Shown here: piece by piece, positions 35,494 to 44,964 of the stretch | Layout: every line of letters starts with the position of its first letter | Numbering within the stretch: the first letter of the stretch is position 1 | Assembly (NCBI GenBank): GCA_019636675.1 | Contig: JAHBXC010000002.1 | Span: forward strand, 763,025-827,024 | Direction: 5' to 3' | DNA length: 64,000 nt | Source of the DNA: Phycisphaeraceae bacterium | GTDB taxonomy: Bacteria; Planctomycetota; Phycisphaerae; Phycisphaerales; UBA1924 | The notes under the pieces: model-generated | What the model was told of the DNA's origin: nothing | The model's input: only the letters and a program-made list of their open reading frames with translations | The model's database searches: none | Translations under genes and position numbers: made by a program

Positions 35494-35605
35494 CGCGCGG
35501 CGAGGGCGCAAACGCCCTTGTCAACGCTTCCGCCACGCCGACGGATCGGCGAGGCGACATCTGAGAAATGCGAACGCGACTCGCAGCCGCAAGGACGCCG
35601 ATGTG

Positions 35606-36535
35606 ATGAGCCGCGAACTCAAGCTTGCGCTGATTCTGGGCTTCGCCGCCGTGATGGTGGTGGGGGTCCTCATTTCCGACCACATGAGCGGGGCGCGACA
35701 GGCGCGGATCGAGGAACGGACGATCGAGCCGCCGCGCATGGCGCTGCAGCCCGCGCCGCCCGTCTTCGTCCCCGAGCCGGTCGTCGCTCCGTCCCAGGGG
35801 GCGGTCGCGATGCTGCCCGAACCGGAGCAGCGAGCGGGCGAGTCGCTGGCCGACGCCGGCGCGCCGACGCTCAGCGAACCCGTCGTGATCACGATGGCCC
35901 CCGAGCCCGCCGGGAGCGCGGCGACGACGCTCGCGTCCAGCGCGACCGAGTCGGTGCGCGAGTTCCTCGAGTGGACCGCGAAGCAGGGCGTCGTCTTCGA
36001 GCCCGTCACTCCCCTCGCCGAGACCACGGTCCGACCCCGGGGGGCGCCGCCGGTCAGCGCGTCGCCCATCCCCGACCGCCCGGCCGGTCAGAGCGCGCCC
36101 ACCGCTGGGCGCGATGTCGAGCACGTCGTGGCCAAGAACGAGACGCTGTGGGGGATCGCGCAACGCTACTACGGCGACGGCTCGCTGCACACGCGGATCG
36201 CCGACGCCAACAAGGGCCGGCTCGGGCGCAACAACGCCGTGTTCGTCGGCGCGAGACTGACGATCCCGGGCGCGACGCGCGGCGTCGAGCCGGCGCCGTC
36301 GCGAACGGTCGCGTCCGCTCCGCCGAAACCCCAGGCGCCCCAGCAGGCCCCCGCCCGCCCCGCCAGCGCTAGCGCCGATCGCGTCCACGTCGTCCAGAAG
36401 GGTGAAACACTCGGCGCGATCGCGGCCAAGGAATTGGGGTCGGCCCGGCGCTGGCCCGAGATCGTGAAACTCAACAAGCTCGACGACCCGGACAACGTGC
36501 CGGCCGGCGTCCGTCTCCGCCTCCCCCCTCGCTGA
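35606..36535 (+). CDS. membrane-anchored protein with two LysM domains
   Basis: A 309-residue protein with one N-terminal membrane helix (about 5-24), a long Pro/Ala/Glu-rich linker and two LysM peptidoglycan-binding domains at about 171-215 (EHVVAKNETLWGIAQRYYG) and 260-306 (HVVQKGETLGAIAAKELG). It sits between rsmH and the FtsL-like gene, where a division protein is usually found, so a cell-wall or septum role is likely (inference). ATG 35606 is preferred; a GTG one codon upstream is possible. Confidence 0.82.
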   Translation: MSRELKLALILGFAAVMVVGVLISDHMSGARQARIEERTIEPPRMALQPAPPVFVPEPVVAPSQGAVAMLPEPEQRAGESLADAGAPTLSEPVVITMAPEPAGSAATTLASSATESVREFLEWTAKQGVVFEPVTPLAETTVRPRGAPPVSASPIPDRPAGQSAPTAGRDVEHVVAKNETLWGIAQRYYGDGSLHTRIADANKGRLGRNNAVFVGARLTIPGATRGVEPAPSRTVASAPPKPQAPQQAPARPASASADRVHVVQKGETLGAIAAKELGSARRWPEIVKLNKLDDPDNVPAGVRLRLPPR

Positions 36536-36541
36536 GCGACC

Positions 36542-36844
36542 GTGCGACGGAACCAACCCGACAGCCCGAGAGCGCGCATCGGCTCGATCTGGGCCAAGCT
36601 CGCCTGCGCCGTCGTCGGGGCCGCGATGATCGCCAGCGGGTTGCTCGCGGTCCGTCAGCAGCGCATCCAGATCGCCAGCGAGCTGATGCGCACGCACCTC
36701 GAGGCCGAGCAGTCGATCCAGAACGCTCAGCGCCTTCGCGCCGAGATCGCGCAGCGTCTGGCGATTAATCACCTGCGTCAGCTCGCGTCGGCCGAGGGCG
36801 ATTTCGTGCCGGCCACGCCGCCGAGAGAGGCGGCGCAGCCGTGA
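36542..36844 (+). CDS. FtsL-like division protein
   Basis: A 100-residue bitopic protein: a short basic N-terminus, one membrane helix near 19-40 and a predicted coiled coil (ELMRTHLEAEQSIQNAQRLR). That matches the FtsL/DivIC type in size and position, just before ftsI, although FtsL sequences diverge too much for a sure call. GTG 36542 follows the LysM gene by six bases, and its stop overlaps the ftsI start (GTGA). Confidence 0.6.
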   Translation: MRRNQPDSPRARIGSIWAKLACAVVGAAMIASGLLAVRQQRIQIASELMRTHLEAEQSIQNAQRLRAEIAQRLAINHLRQLASAEGDFVPATPPREAAQP

Positions 36845-38751
36845 GCGGGCCGAACGCGAATCAGAGTCTGGCGAAGCGCGTGGATCGCGTCGGCATCGCG
36901 GCGGCGTGCGCAATCACGCTGCTCTTCGTCGCGCTCTTCGCACGCGTCGTGCAGCTGCAGATCGCCCCGCCCGAGCAGCTCGCGGCGCACCTGGACGAGC
37001 GCGTCTCCGCGGTCCGCAGCTTCGCGCCACGGGGCGACATCCTCGACCGGCGAGGGCGCGTCCTCGCGGCGACGCGCATAGGACACCGGCTTATCGTCGA
37101 TCCGGCCGAACTCGCGGGCCCCTACGAGGAGACGCTGCAGCGACTGTCCGCCGCCGCCGGGCTCGATATTTCGGAGACGGGCGAGCGGCTCTTCTCGCGG
37201 ATCGCCGCCAACGAGCACGCGAAAGCGACCGGGCGCGCGCAGTCGCGCTACCTGCGACTGAGCGGGCCGCTCGACGACGCGCAGGTCGAAGCGGTGCGCG
37301 CGCTGCGCCTTCGCGGCGTGCACCTCGAACCGCTGAGCATCCGCGAAGGCGCCGGCGTCGAGATCGCCGGGGCCGTCGTCGGGCGCGTCGACGCCGAGCA
37401 CGGGGGCCAGTTCGGGGCGGAGAAGCTCTTCGATCCCGCGCTCGAAGCGGCGCAGGGGCAGCTCCGCTACGTGCGCGACGCGCGCGGCGCCGGGCTCTGG
37501 ATCGAGCGAGGCGGCTACACGCCCCCGATCCCCGGAGAGTCCGTCCGGCTGAGCATCGACGCGGTCATCCAGAAGATCGCGCAGGAAGAGATCGAACGCG
37601 CCGTCCTCGACGCCGACGCGCAGGGCGGGCGCGTGATCGTCGTGGACTCGAACACCGGCGAGATCCTCGCCATGGTCGATCACATCCGCGACATGACCGG
37701 GCGCGTGCTTCCCTACGCCAAGCGCGAGGGCGAGGGCGAGCCCAGCGCGCTCGGCTTTACCCGGCGATCCATCATCGAGCCGGACCCCTTCCGCGCCGTG
37801 CACCCGGGCGCCGGGCGCAACCGCCTCTTCACCGACCTCTACGAGCCGGGCTCAACATTCAAGGCGTTCACCTGGGCGGTGATGACCGAAGCGGGCGTCG
37901 CCTCGCCCGACGAGCTCTTCAGGACGGGCGGGAAGACCTGGCTCACGCCCTACCGGCGCGTCATCCGCGACGCGTTCGGCAAAGCAGAGCAGTCCTGGAC
38001 CGAGGTGCTGATCAACTCGTCGAACATCGGCATGTCGATGGCCGTCGAGCGCATGGACAAGGCGTCGCTGCGCGCGGCCCTCCTGCGCTTCGGCTTCGAG
38101 GAGACCACCGGCGTCGGCCTCGCCGGCGAGCGCGCCGGCGGGATGACCAACCCGAAGAACTGGAACCGCTACACGCAGACCAGCGTCTCCTTCGGCCAGG
38201 AAGTCGCGCTGACGCCGGCGCAGCTGGCGCGCGCCTTCAGCGTATTCGCACGCCAGGGCGACGCGTCGGGAACCCTGCCCACCCTGACGCTGCGCGCGGC
38301 GGACCGCGGCCCGGGCGCGCACGACGCGCCGGCCAGCATCGTGCAGCGCGCCCTCTCGCCGCGGATCGCCGCCATGACGCGCGACGCGATGGCCGAGATC
38401 TTCTCGCGCGCCGACCGCAACATGCGCCAGCGCAAGCTCGAGGACATCACCTTCGACTACCGGCTGTTCGGCAAGTCCGGCACGGCGCAGGTCGCGATCA
38501 AGGGCGAACGCGGGTACCTGCCAGACCAGTACATCTCGAGCTTCGTGGGCGCCGGCCCCGTCGAGCGACCGACGCTCGTGTGCGTCGTGACCATCGACGA
38601 TCCCTCGCCCGAGCTCGTGCGCAAGCGCCAGCACTTCGGGTCCTGGGTCGCGGGCCCGCCGGTGCGCCGGGTGCTCGAACGCTCGCTCCGCTATCTCGAC
38701 ACGCCGACGAGCGAGCAGCCCGCGCAGACCGCCGCGGCCCGCGCCGACTGA
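36841..38751 (+). CDS. ftsI: penicillin-binding protein 3/FtsI-type transpeptidase
   Basis: A 636-residue class B penicillin-binding protein that cross-links septal peptidoglycan. It has an N-terminal membrane helix (~17-38), a dimerisation/pedestal domain, and a transpeptidase domain with the SxxK active site in EPGSTFKAFTW near residue 337, the SxN motif in INSSNIGM near 392 and the KSG motif in FGKSGTAQVA near 545. GTG 36841 overlaps the ftsL-like stop by four bases. The gene implies active peptidoglycan cross-linking in this organism. Confidence 0.93.
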   Translation: MSGPNANQSLAKRVDRVGIAAACAITLLFVALFARVVQLQIAPPEQLAAHLDERVSAVRSFAPRGDILDRRGRVLAATRIGHRLIVDPAELAGPYEETLQRLSAAAGLDISETGERLFSRIAANEHAKATGRAQSRYLRLSGPLDDAQVEAVRALRLRGVHLEPLSIREGAGVEIAGAVVGRVDAEHGGQFGAEKLFDPALEAAQGQLRYVRDARGAGLWIERGGYTPPIPGESVRLSIDAVIQKIAQEEIERAVLDADAQGGRVIVVDSNTGEILAMVDHIRDMTGRVLPYAKREGEGEPSALGFTRRSIIEPDPFRAVHPGAGRNRLFTDLYEPGSTFKAFTWAVMTEAGVASPDELFRTGGKTWLTPYRRVIRDAFGKAEQSWTEVLINSSNIGMSMAVERMDKASLRAALLRFGFEETTGVGLAGERAGGMTNPKNWNRYTQTSVSFGQEVALTPAQLARAFSVFARQGDASGTLPTLTLRAADRGPGAHDAPASIVQRALSPRIAAMTRDAMAEIFSRADRNMRQRKLEDITFDYRLFGKSGTAQVAIKGERGYLPDQYISSFVGAGPVERPTLVCVVTIDDPSPELVRKRQHFGSWVAGPPVRRVLERSLRYLDTPTSEQPAQTAAARAD

Positions 38752-38758
38752 CGCCGAG

Positions 38759-40219
38759 TCAGCCGGCCATCTTGTCGATGCCCAGCGAGCGCATCTTCTT
38801 GTACAGCGTCGTCCGGTTGATGCCGAGATCCTCCGCGGTCTTCACGCGGTTCCACTCGTTCGCGCGCAGCGCCTTGAGCAGGATGCGCCGCTCGGGTTCC
38901 TGCATCGCGACCTCGAGGGGCGTGGGCTCCCAGGGCGTGTCGGGCGCGTCGACGCTCCCGAGCGACTCCACGCCCGCGCCGGCGATCAGACGCGAGGTCG
39001 AGTTGTCGAGGACGTGCGCCGGCAGCTCCTCCACGCCGATAGTGGGGCTCGTCGCGAGCACCGCGGCGCGCTCGACGATGTTCTCGAGTTCGCGAACATT
39101 GCCCGGGAAGCGATACTGCTGCAGCGCGCGCATCGCGTCGTCGCTGAAGCCGACGATCTGCCGACCCAGCTCCGCCGCGTGCTTCTCGAGGAAGTGCTTC
39201 GCGAGCAGCGGGATGTCGCACACGCGCTCGCGCAGGGGGGGCAGGTCGATCCGCACGACGTTGATGCGGTAGTACAGGTCCTGCCGGAACGCCCCGCTCG
39301 CGACGAGGTCCTCGAGCGGCTGGTTGCTCGCGAGCACGACGCGGACATCCACCTCGATCGTCTCGTTGCTGCCGACGGGTTCGAACTTGCGCTCCTGCAG
39401 CACGCGCAGCAGCTTCAGCTGCATGCCCGGCGACGCGGAGTTGATCTCGTCGAGGAATATCGTCCCCCCGTGGGCCGCGAGGAACTTGCCCTGCTTGTCG
39501 GCGTGCGCGCCGGTGAACGACCCCTTGGTGTGGCCGAACAGCTCTGACTCCAGGAGCGTCTCGGGGATCGAGCCGCAGGCCAGCTCGACGAAGGGGCTGT
39601 TGCGCCGCGGCGAGAGCGTGTGGATCGCGCGGGCGATGAGCGACTTGCCCGTGCCGCTCTCGCCCGACATGAGCACGGTGGACTTCGTCGGCGCGACGGC
39701 GCGGATCAGGTCGTACATCCGCAGCATGCGATGGTCATGCCCGACGATGTTCTCGAGCCCGTACCGCTCGTCGAGCTGGGCGCGCAGGTTCACGTTCTCG
39801 GTGAGGATGGCGCGCTGGCGCAGCGAACGCTGCAGCGAGATGCGCAGCTCGTTGTCGACGACGGGCTTGGTCAGATAGTCGGCGGCGCCCGTGCGCACCG
39901 CCTCGACCGCCGCCTCGATCGTGCCGTAGCCGGTGAGCATCACCACGACGATGTCGGGGTGCTTCTCGGCGCAGTGCTGCAGGACCTTCATCCCGCCCAC
40001 GCCGGGCATCGAGACATCGGTGATGACGAGGTCGATCGGGGGGAGGGTCTCGTCGTCGAGCCGCTCGATGGCCTGCGCGCCGCCGGCGGCGATCTCGGGG
40101 GCGTACCCCTCTTCGGAGAGGAACGCGCTCAGCGATCGCGCGACGAAAGGATCGTCGTCGACGACGAGGATCTTCGCGCCTGCGCCGCCGGGCTTCGAGC
40201 TGGGCTTCTTGGTCGCCAT
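38759..40219 (-). CDS. sigma-54-dependent response regulator (NtrC type)
   Basis: A 486-residue regulator with a receiver domain (acceptor Asp68 in VITDVSMPG, Lys118), an AAA+ domain with Walker A GESGTGKS at 186-193, the sigma-54 contact loop as GSFTGA (233-238, the first alanine of the usual GAFTGA replaced by serine), and a Fis-type helix-turn-helix at the C-terminus. It should activate sigma-54 promoters on phosphorylation. The histidine kinase gene lies ten bp upstream on the same strand, so they form a two-component pair. Confidence 0.93.
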   Translation of the reverse strand: MATKKPSSKPGGAGAKILVVDDDPFVARSLSAFLSEEGYAPEIAAGGAQAIERLDDETLPPIDLVITDVSMPGVGGMKVLQHCAEKHPDIVVVMLTGYGTIEAAVEAVRTGAADYLTKPVVDNELRISLQRSLRQRAILTENVNLRAQLDERYGLENIVGHDHRMLRMYDLIRAVAPTKSTVLMSGESGTGKSLIARAIHTLSPRRNSPFVELACGSIPETLLESELFGHTKGSFTGAHADKQGKFLAAHGGTIFLDEINSASPGMQLKLLRVLQERKFEPVGSNETIEVDVRVVLASNQPLEDLVASGAFRQDLYYRINVVRIDLPPLRERVCDIPLLAKHFLEKHAAELGRQIVGFSDDAMRALQQYRFPGNVRELENIVERAAVLATSPTIGVEELPAHVLDNSTSRLIAGAGVESLGSVDAPDTPWEPTPLEVAMQEPERRILLKALRANEWNRVKTAEDLGINRTTLYKKMRSLGIDKMAG

Positions 40220-40228
40220 GCGCCGCCT

Positions 40229-41056
40229 TCAGGTGGTCGGGAGAGGGGACGCAGGCACGCGCACGCGCAGGTGGGCGCCGGAGGCACGCTCGCTGTCGGA
40301 GCGTGGGGTGAGCGCGATCTTGCCGCCAAGTTCAAGGACGATGTCGCGCGCGAGGGAAAGACCCACGCCGCTGCCCCCCTCCTTGGTGGAGAAGCCGAAG
40401 TCGAAGACGCAGTCGCCGAACACCGCCGGGAAGACGCCGCCCTCGTCGAGGATGTCGACGCCGACATCCGCGAACGCGCTGTCGGAGGGGTACAGGCGCG
40501 CGTGCAGCTCGACCGTCCGGCCAGACGCGGACGCCTCGACCGCGTTGCGAAGCCCGTTGCTGACGACGGTGAAGAGCGGGCCGGCGGCGACCTCGGCCAG
40601 CGCCGGATCGGCACGCAGCGCGATGGCGACCTTGCGTTCCTCCGCGAGCGGTCGCACCGTCGCGACGGCGTGCTCGACGGCGTCCAGCATCGTCCGGGGA
40701 GAGCCGAAGAGCGTGGACATCTGCCCGGCGCCCGGTCGCATCATCGCCTCGACGAGGTCGGACATGCGCTCCAGCGCGTGGCCGATGTGCGCGAGCTGCT
40801 CGCTCGCGCCCTCCTGGCTCGCGGCGCCGGGGTTGGCGACGATGCGGCTCCGCGCGAGGTTCAGCCAGCGCAGCGACCCGTCGAGCAGGTTCGCCAGCTC
40901 GTGGGCGACGACGGCGTAGCGGTCCGACGCGTGGTCGGACGCGAGGATCGCGTTGCCGGCGGATGGCTGGCCCAGGGCGGCGGCGATGGCGCTGGGGCGG
41001 GCCTCGCCGCTGGCGGCCTTGGGCAGACGGGGACGGTCGCGGTCTGGGGGGTTCAT
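40229..41056 (-). CDS. sensor histidine kinase
   Basis: A 275-residue soluble kinase without transmembrane helices. The phosphoacceptor is His52 in VVAHELANLLDGS, the ATP site has an N box (NGLRNAVEAS) and a glycine box (GGSGVGLSLARDIVLELGG). No sensory domain precedes the H box, only ~45 residues, so the signal must come from a partner. It lies directly before the NtrC-like regulator. ATG 41056 is chosen since the frame upstream overlaps the ribH promoter region. Confidence 0.87.
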   Translation of the reverse strand: MNPPDRDRPRLPKAASGEARPSAIAAALGQPSAGNAILASDHASDRYAVVAHELANLLDGSLRWLNLARSRIVANPGAASQEGASEQLAHIGHALERMSDLVEAMMRPGAGQMSTLFGSPRTMLDAVEHAVATVRPLAEERKVAIALRADPALAEVAAGPLFTVVSNGLRNAVEASASGRTVELHARLYPSDSAFADVGVDILDEGGVFPAVFGDCVFDFGFSTKEGGSGVGLSLARDIVLELGGKIALTPRSDSERASGAHLRVRVPASPLPTT

Positions 41057-41201
41057 CGCTGGGAAGATCGGTCGCCCGGAAAGGGCTCTTTCGCGCGATG
41101 TTGCGTTTTCGCAACGCCGGACTGGCCTGCGCGGCCCTGGGCAGGGGGGGCGCGTGTTCCCGGACCTGTTCGGGTTGTGGAGCCGCGCTACCATCCGCCC
41201 C

Positions 41202-41756
41202 ATGTCACCCGGACCACTCCGTGGCAAAACCGAAGGTCGTCGCAGCGCCAAGGGCGTGCGAGTCGCGATCGTCGTGAGCCGTTACCACAGCGAGATCACC
41301 GACAAGCTCCTCGAGGGCGCGATGGGCGAGTACGTCGCGCGCGGCGGGGCGAAGGGCGACGCCGTGGTGCTCGACGCGCCGGGGTCCTTTGAGGTGCCCA
41401 TCGTCGCGACCTACGCCGCCACCAGCGGCGCGTTCGACGGGATCGTCGCGCTGGGGTGCATCGTGAAGGGCGAGACCTCGCACGACCACCACCTCGCGAC
41501 CGCGGTGACGACCCAGATCCTGCGCACGAGCGCCGAGGTCGGCACGCCGATCGGGCTGGGCGTGCTGACGGTCGACACGATCGAGCAGGCGCAGGCCCGC
41601 GCCGGCGGCAAGCTCGGCAACAAGGGCGAGGAGGCGATGGCCGCCGTCCTCGACACGCTCGAGTCGCTCGACCAGATCGACGCGCACGCCGACGCGCTGG
41701 CCGAAGAGATCGAGCGCCAGGCGGCCAAGATCGCGCCCAAGAAGAAGGGGCGCTGA
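41202..41756 (+). CDS. ribH: 6,7-dimethyl-8-ribityllumazine synthase
   Basis: RibH joins the ribityl and butanone-phosphate branches to form lumazine, the step before riboflavin. The 184-residue protein has the VVSRYHSEITDKLLEGA start, the APGSFEVP motif near residue 65, and the VKGETSHDHHLA segment near 92 that carries the catalytic histidine. ribH followed by nusB at a six-base gap is a widely conserved order. Confidence 0.95.
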   Translation: MSPGPLRGKTEGRRSAKGVRVAIVVSRYHSEITDKLLEGAMGEYVARGGAKGDAVVLDAPGSFEVPIVATYAATSGAFDGIVALGCIVKGETSHDHHLATAVTTQILRTSAEVGTPIGLGVLTVDTIEQAQARAGGKLGNKGEEAMAAVLDTLESLDQIDAHADALAEEIERQAAKIAPKKKGR

Positions 41757-41761
41757 GCGGG

Positions 41762-42250
41762 ATGTCGAGCCCTCGCAACATCCGGAAGGCGGCGCTGCAG
41801 GCGCTCTATCAGCTCGATGTCCGGGGCGACCAGGACACCGGCGAGATCGAGGCGACGCTCGACGAGGACCTGAGCGACAACGATCGTCGCAAGGCGATGG
41901 AGCTGGCGCACAGCGCGTTCGCCGGGCGGCGCGAGGCGGACCTTGCGGTGAAGATCCACGCGCCGACCTGGCCGGCGCACCGCCAGCCGGCGATCGATCG
42001 CGCGATCATGCGCCTCGCGCACTACGAGATGACCAGCGGGCGCGTCAACCCCAAGATCGCGGTGAACGAGGCGGTCGAGCTCGCGAAGATCTTCAGCACC
42101 GAGCGTTCGCCATCGTTCGTCAATGCGGTCCTCGACAAGATCCTGCGCAAGGTGCTGGCCGCCAAGGGCGAGCCGGCCCCCGAAACCCCCGAGATCGAGC
42201 TCCCGGCGATCCCACCGGTCGAGCCCGGCGTCGGACCGCTGGAGACCTGA
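41762..42250 (+). CDS. nusB: transcription antitermination factor NusB
   Basis: A 162-residue all-helical protein matching NusB: NIRKAALQALYQLDVRG at the start, DRAIMRLAHYEM and AVNEAVELAKIFSTERSPSFVNAVLDKI in the second half. NusB binds boxA with NusE (S10) in rRNA antitermination. It has a 25-residue proline-rich tail beyond the usual end. ribH lies directly upstream and ftsY starts three bases downstream. Confidence 0.93.
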   Translation: MSSPRNIRKAALQALYQLDVRGDQDTGEIEATLDEDLSDNDRRKAMELAHSAFAGRREADLAVKIHAPTWPAHRQPAIDRAIMRLAHYEMTSGRVNPKIAVNEAVELAKIFSTERSPSFVNAVLDKILRKVLAAKGEPAPETPEIELPAIPPVEPGVGPLET

Positions 42251-42253
42251 GCC

Positions 42254-43216
42254 ATGGCGCTGTTCTCCAGGGCGGTCGACCGCTTCAAGCAGGGGCTCGC
42301 CAAGACGCGCGAAGCCATCCTCGGCGCGACCGAAGCGGTCGCTGAGGCGGGCTCGTCCGCGTTCTCGTGGCTGCGCGGCCGGCGCATCGACGAGGAGACC
42401 CTCGACGAGCTGGAGGGGCGCCTCCTGCGCGCCGACATCGGCGTCGCGACGACCACCAGACTCGTCGACCAGCTGCGCGCCGACTACCGCTCCGGCAAAG
42501 TCACCAAGGGCGAGGATGTCCTCGACTACCTCAAGCGCGAACTCAAGGCGATGTGGCCCGAGCGCGACCGCTCGCTGCGGTTCGCCGATCCCGGGGCGAA
42601 GACCCCTACGGTGATCCTCATCGCCGGCGTCAACGGCGCCGGCAAGACCACCAGCATCGCTAAACTCGCCAAGCGCTTGCGCGACGAGAACCGCACCGTC
42701 CTCCTCGCCGCGGGCGACACCTTCCGCGCCGGGGCGGTGAAGCAGCTCGAGATCTGGTCGCAGCGCCTCGGCGTCGAGCTCGTCAAAGGCCAGCAGGGGG
42801 GCGACCCGGCGGCGGTCGCCTTCGACGCCTGCGACGCCGCGATGAAGCGCGCCGTCGACGTGCTCATCGTCGACACCGCCGGGCGCCTGCACACGCAGGA
42901 ACCCCTGATGCGCCAGCTCAGCAAGATCCGCGAGGTCGTCGCCAAACGCGTCCCCGGGGCGCCCCACGAGACGCTCCTCGTCCTCGACGCCACCAGCGGG
43001 CAGAACGCGATCCAGCAGGCGCGGATCTTCCACGCGGCGATCCCCCTCAGCGGGCTCATCCTCGCCAAGCTCGACGGGACCGCCAAGGGCGGCGTTGCTG
43101 TCGCGATCCGCGAGGCGATCGACATCCCCGTCAAGTTCGTGGGCGTGGGCGAGACGCTCGACGACCTCGAGCCGTTCGACCCCGAGGCCTTCGTCGAGGC
43201 GATGTTCGCGTCCTGA
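42254..43216 (+). CDS. ftsY: signal recognition particle receptor FtsY
   Basis: FtsY is the SRP-receptor GTPase that delivers ribosomes to the membrane. The 320-residue protein has a short basic N-terminus, an N domain and a G domain with GVNGAGKTTSIAKLAKRL near 124, DTAGRLHTQEPLMRQL near 210, LAKLDGTAKGG near 270 and the closing FVGVGETLDDLEPFDPEAF. The acidic A domain found in enterobacteria is nearly absent. It follows nusB by three bases. Confidence 0.95.
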   Translation: MALFSRAVDRFKQGLAKTREAILGATEAVAEAGSSAFSWLRGRRIDEETLDELEGRLLRADIGVATTTRLVDQLRADYRSGKVTKGEDVLDYLKRELKAMWPERDRSLRFADPGAKTPTVILIAGVNGAGKTTSIAKLAKRLRDENRTVLLAAGDTFRAGAVKQLEIWSQRLGVELVKGQQGGDPAAVAFDACDAAMKRAVDVLIVDTAGRLHTQEPLMRQLSKIREVVAKRVPGAPHETLLVLDATSGQNAIQQARIFHAAIPLSGLILAKLDGTAKGGVAVAIREAIDIPVKFVGVGETLDDLEPFDPEAFVEAMFAS

Positions 43217-43249
43217 GACGCGAAGGGACGCGTTCGGAGGCGAACGACA

Positions 43250-43275
43250 ACGCCCCGCCGTGGGCGGCGGGGCGT
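43250..43275 (-). terminator. GC-rich hairpin between ftsY and tRNA-Arg
   Basis: CGCCCCGCCG and CGGCGGGGCG arms form a 10-bp stem; on the minus strand it is followed by TTGTCGTT. It may end tRNA-Arg transcripts, or serve both strands. Confidence 0.45.
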
Positions 43276-43284
43276 CGGGGGAAG

Positions 43285-43358
43285 TACACCTGGGTGGGCT
43301 CGAACCACCAACCTTCGGCTCCGGAGGCCGACGCTCTATCCAATTGAGCTACAGGTGC
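43285..43358 (-). tRNA. tRNA-Arg(CCG)
   Basis: A 74-nt cloverleaf on the minus strand with acceptor GCACCTG/CAGGTGT, anticodon loop CTCCGGA giving CCG, and T arm TGGTTCGAGCC. The first acceptor pair is G-U. CCA is not encoded. Confidence 0.95.
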
Positions 43359-43462
43359 GGCTTGACGGCGGGCTTTTCCCCGCTTGTGTTCACGGCGGAT
43401 GGTACGGCGGGCGCCACGCACCGGCAACGCCCCTCGTTCTCGCACAGGTCTGGAGTCGCGCA

Positions 43463-44761
43463 GTGACGATCGATCCTCCCTCGCTCGGGGAAATCACGGC
43501 CTCGGAAGCAACCGCCGCCCGCCTCCACGAGCCCGTCGCGTCGCGCCCCACGCCGGTCTGGGCGGCGCTGCTCTTCACCTTCGTCGCGAACCTGACGGCG
43601 GCGGTGGTCGCGATCGGCGCGTTCTTCGTCGCCGAGTCGGCCTTCGGCTTCGACAGCCGCCAGAACCTGCTGCTCGGGCTGGTGATGGGCGTGACCTACA
43701 TCGTCGGCGCGCTGGGCGTGGGGCCCGCGCTGCGCGCGCTGGCGGCGAGGATCGAGTCCGTCTCTGCAAGGGGCGTGCTGGTCGGGATCCTGCTGGTCAT
43801 GGGCGCGTGCGCCGCGTCGATGTACCTGGCCCACCCGCGCGTCCTGGGCGCCGACGCGTCGTGGGTCATCTGGCCCGCGATCGGCGTCTACTCCGTCGCG
43901 ATGGGGGGGCTGTGGCCCATCGTCGAGAGTTATGTCACCGGCGGGCGGCGCGGCGCCGAGCTGCGCAAGGTCGTCGGGTGGTTCAATGTCGTGTGGTCCA
44001 GCGGCGTGGTCATCACGAGCTGGGCGATGGCGCCCCTCCTGAAGACGCAGGAGCTGGCGCTGCTGCTCATGCTCATCACGGGCGTCGCCCACCTCGCGAC
44101 TTGCGCCATGCTGGCGTGGTTCTCGCCCTATCCGGCGAGGGAGTCGCACGAATCACGCGACCACCCGCCGGTCTACGAGCGACTGCTCACCGTCTTCCGC
44201 CTGCTCCTGCCCACGAGTTATGTGCTGATGTACACGCTGCTGCCCCTGCTGCCCAGCACGCTCGAGCGCATGGAGATCCCGCGCGATCGCAAGACGCTCG
44301 TCCTGTCGGCGTTCATGGTCACACGCGTGATCACTTTCTTCTGGCTCGGACGATGGTCGGGCTGGCACGGGCGCTGGAGCATGCCGATCTGGACGACGCT
44401 GGTCATGCTCGTGGGCTTCGCCGTCACCCTGCTCGCGCCGGGCGTCGTCTGGGCGGTCGTCGGGCTCGCGCTCTTCGGGCTGGGGCTCGGGGGGATCTAC
44501 ACCGGGGCGCTCTACTACGTGATGGAGGTCGGCGCCAGCGAGGTCGAGGCCGGCGGGACCCACGAGGCACTCATCGGAGGCGGCTACACCCTCGGCCCGA
44601 TCCTCGGGCTGCTGGGCATCTGGTGGGCGGGCTTCCGCGACAACCCGGCCGTCACCGAAGAACGGGCCACGGTCGGCCTGGCGCTCATCGTCGCGCTCGC
44701 CGGGGCGGCGGTCGCGATGCTCGCCGGCGCGCGGGGCCTCCGCCGCACGCCCGGACGCTGA
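43463..44761 (+). CDS. MFS transporter
   Basis: A 432-residue protein with about 12 hydrophobic helices in two halves joined by a charged cytoplasmic loop (SHESRDHPPVYERLL). The helix and glycine pattern (for example IGVYSVAMGGLWPIVESYVTGG) fits the major facilitator superfamily; the substrate is not predictable. GTG 43463 is chosen since the longer frame would overlap tRNA-Arg. It follows ftsY in the same direction but is separated by the tRNA. Confidence 0.75.
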   Translation: MTIDPPSLGEITASEATAARLHEPVASRPTPVWAALLFTFVANLTAAVVAIGAFFVAESAFGFDSRQNLLLGLVMGVTYIVGALGVGPALRALAARIESVSARGVLVGILLVMGACAASMYLAHPRVLGADASWVIWPAIGVYSVAMGGLWPIVESYVTGGRRGAELRKVVGWFNVVWSSGVVITSWAMAPLLKTQELALLLMLITGVAHLATCAMLAWFSPYPARESHESRDHPPVYERLLTVFRLLLPTSYVLMYTLLPLLPSTLERMEIPRDRKTLVLSAFMVTRVITFFWLGRWSGWHGRWSMPIWTTLVMLVGFAVTLLAPGVVWAVVGLALFGLGLGGIYTGALYYVMEVGASEVEAGGTHEALIGGGYTLGPILGLLGIWWAGFRDNPAVTEERATVGLALIVALAGAAVAMLAGARGLRRTPGR

Positions 44762-44772
44762 TCAGCCCGCTG

Positions 44773-44958
44773 CAAAAACAAACAACCCCAGACCTGCATC
44801 TCTGCAAGCCTGGGGCGTTGAGTAAGAGGGAAGCCATGATTGAGGTCGGGAGCGTGGCGCGCCAGAAAGGGGGCGCTGCGACGCGGTCGTAGCCCGAACG
44901 AAGTCCTTGTTGCACGCTGGGTCGCGGCGAGCCCTCAGCCGCGAACGCGTTTCCATCC
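44773..44958 (-). ncRNA. candidate structured small RNA, about 186 nt
   Basis: The minus strand has, in order, a good sigma-70 promoter (44965-44993), a predicted start near 44958, strong hairpins (TCGCGGC/GCCGCGA; a GCGCC/GGCGC pair mid-way) and a final terminator: CCCCAG/CTGGGG with an inner CTTGCA/TGCAGG stem (44786-44815) followed by TTGTTTGTTTTT. This is the full signature of a stand-alone RNA gene. The 5' hairpin could extend upstream, since ACGCTGGG and CCCAGCGT (44957-44964, 44914-44921) are complementary, but four of those bases precede the predicted start. It does not look like 6S RNA (ends do not pair), SRP RNA, tmRNA or RNase P. A 64-codon open frame from 44956 runs into the terminator and is judged non-coding. 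Confidence 0.55.
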
Positions 44959-44964
44959 CAGCGT

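Noticed and set aside
44762..44956. 64-codon open frame starting right after the candidate promoter at 44965
   Set aside because: It runs through the terminator hairpin and has no protein-like composition, so a non-coding RNA is preferred.
44773..44958. Identification of the small RNA as 6S RNA
   Set aside because: The size is similar (about 186 nt), but its 5' and 3' ends do not pair, which 6S RNA requires.
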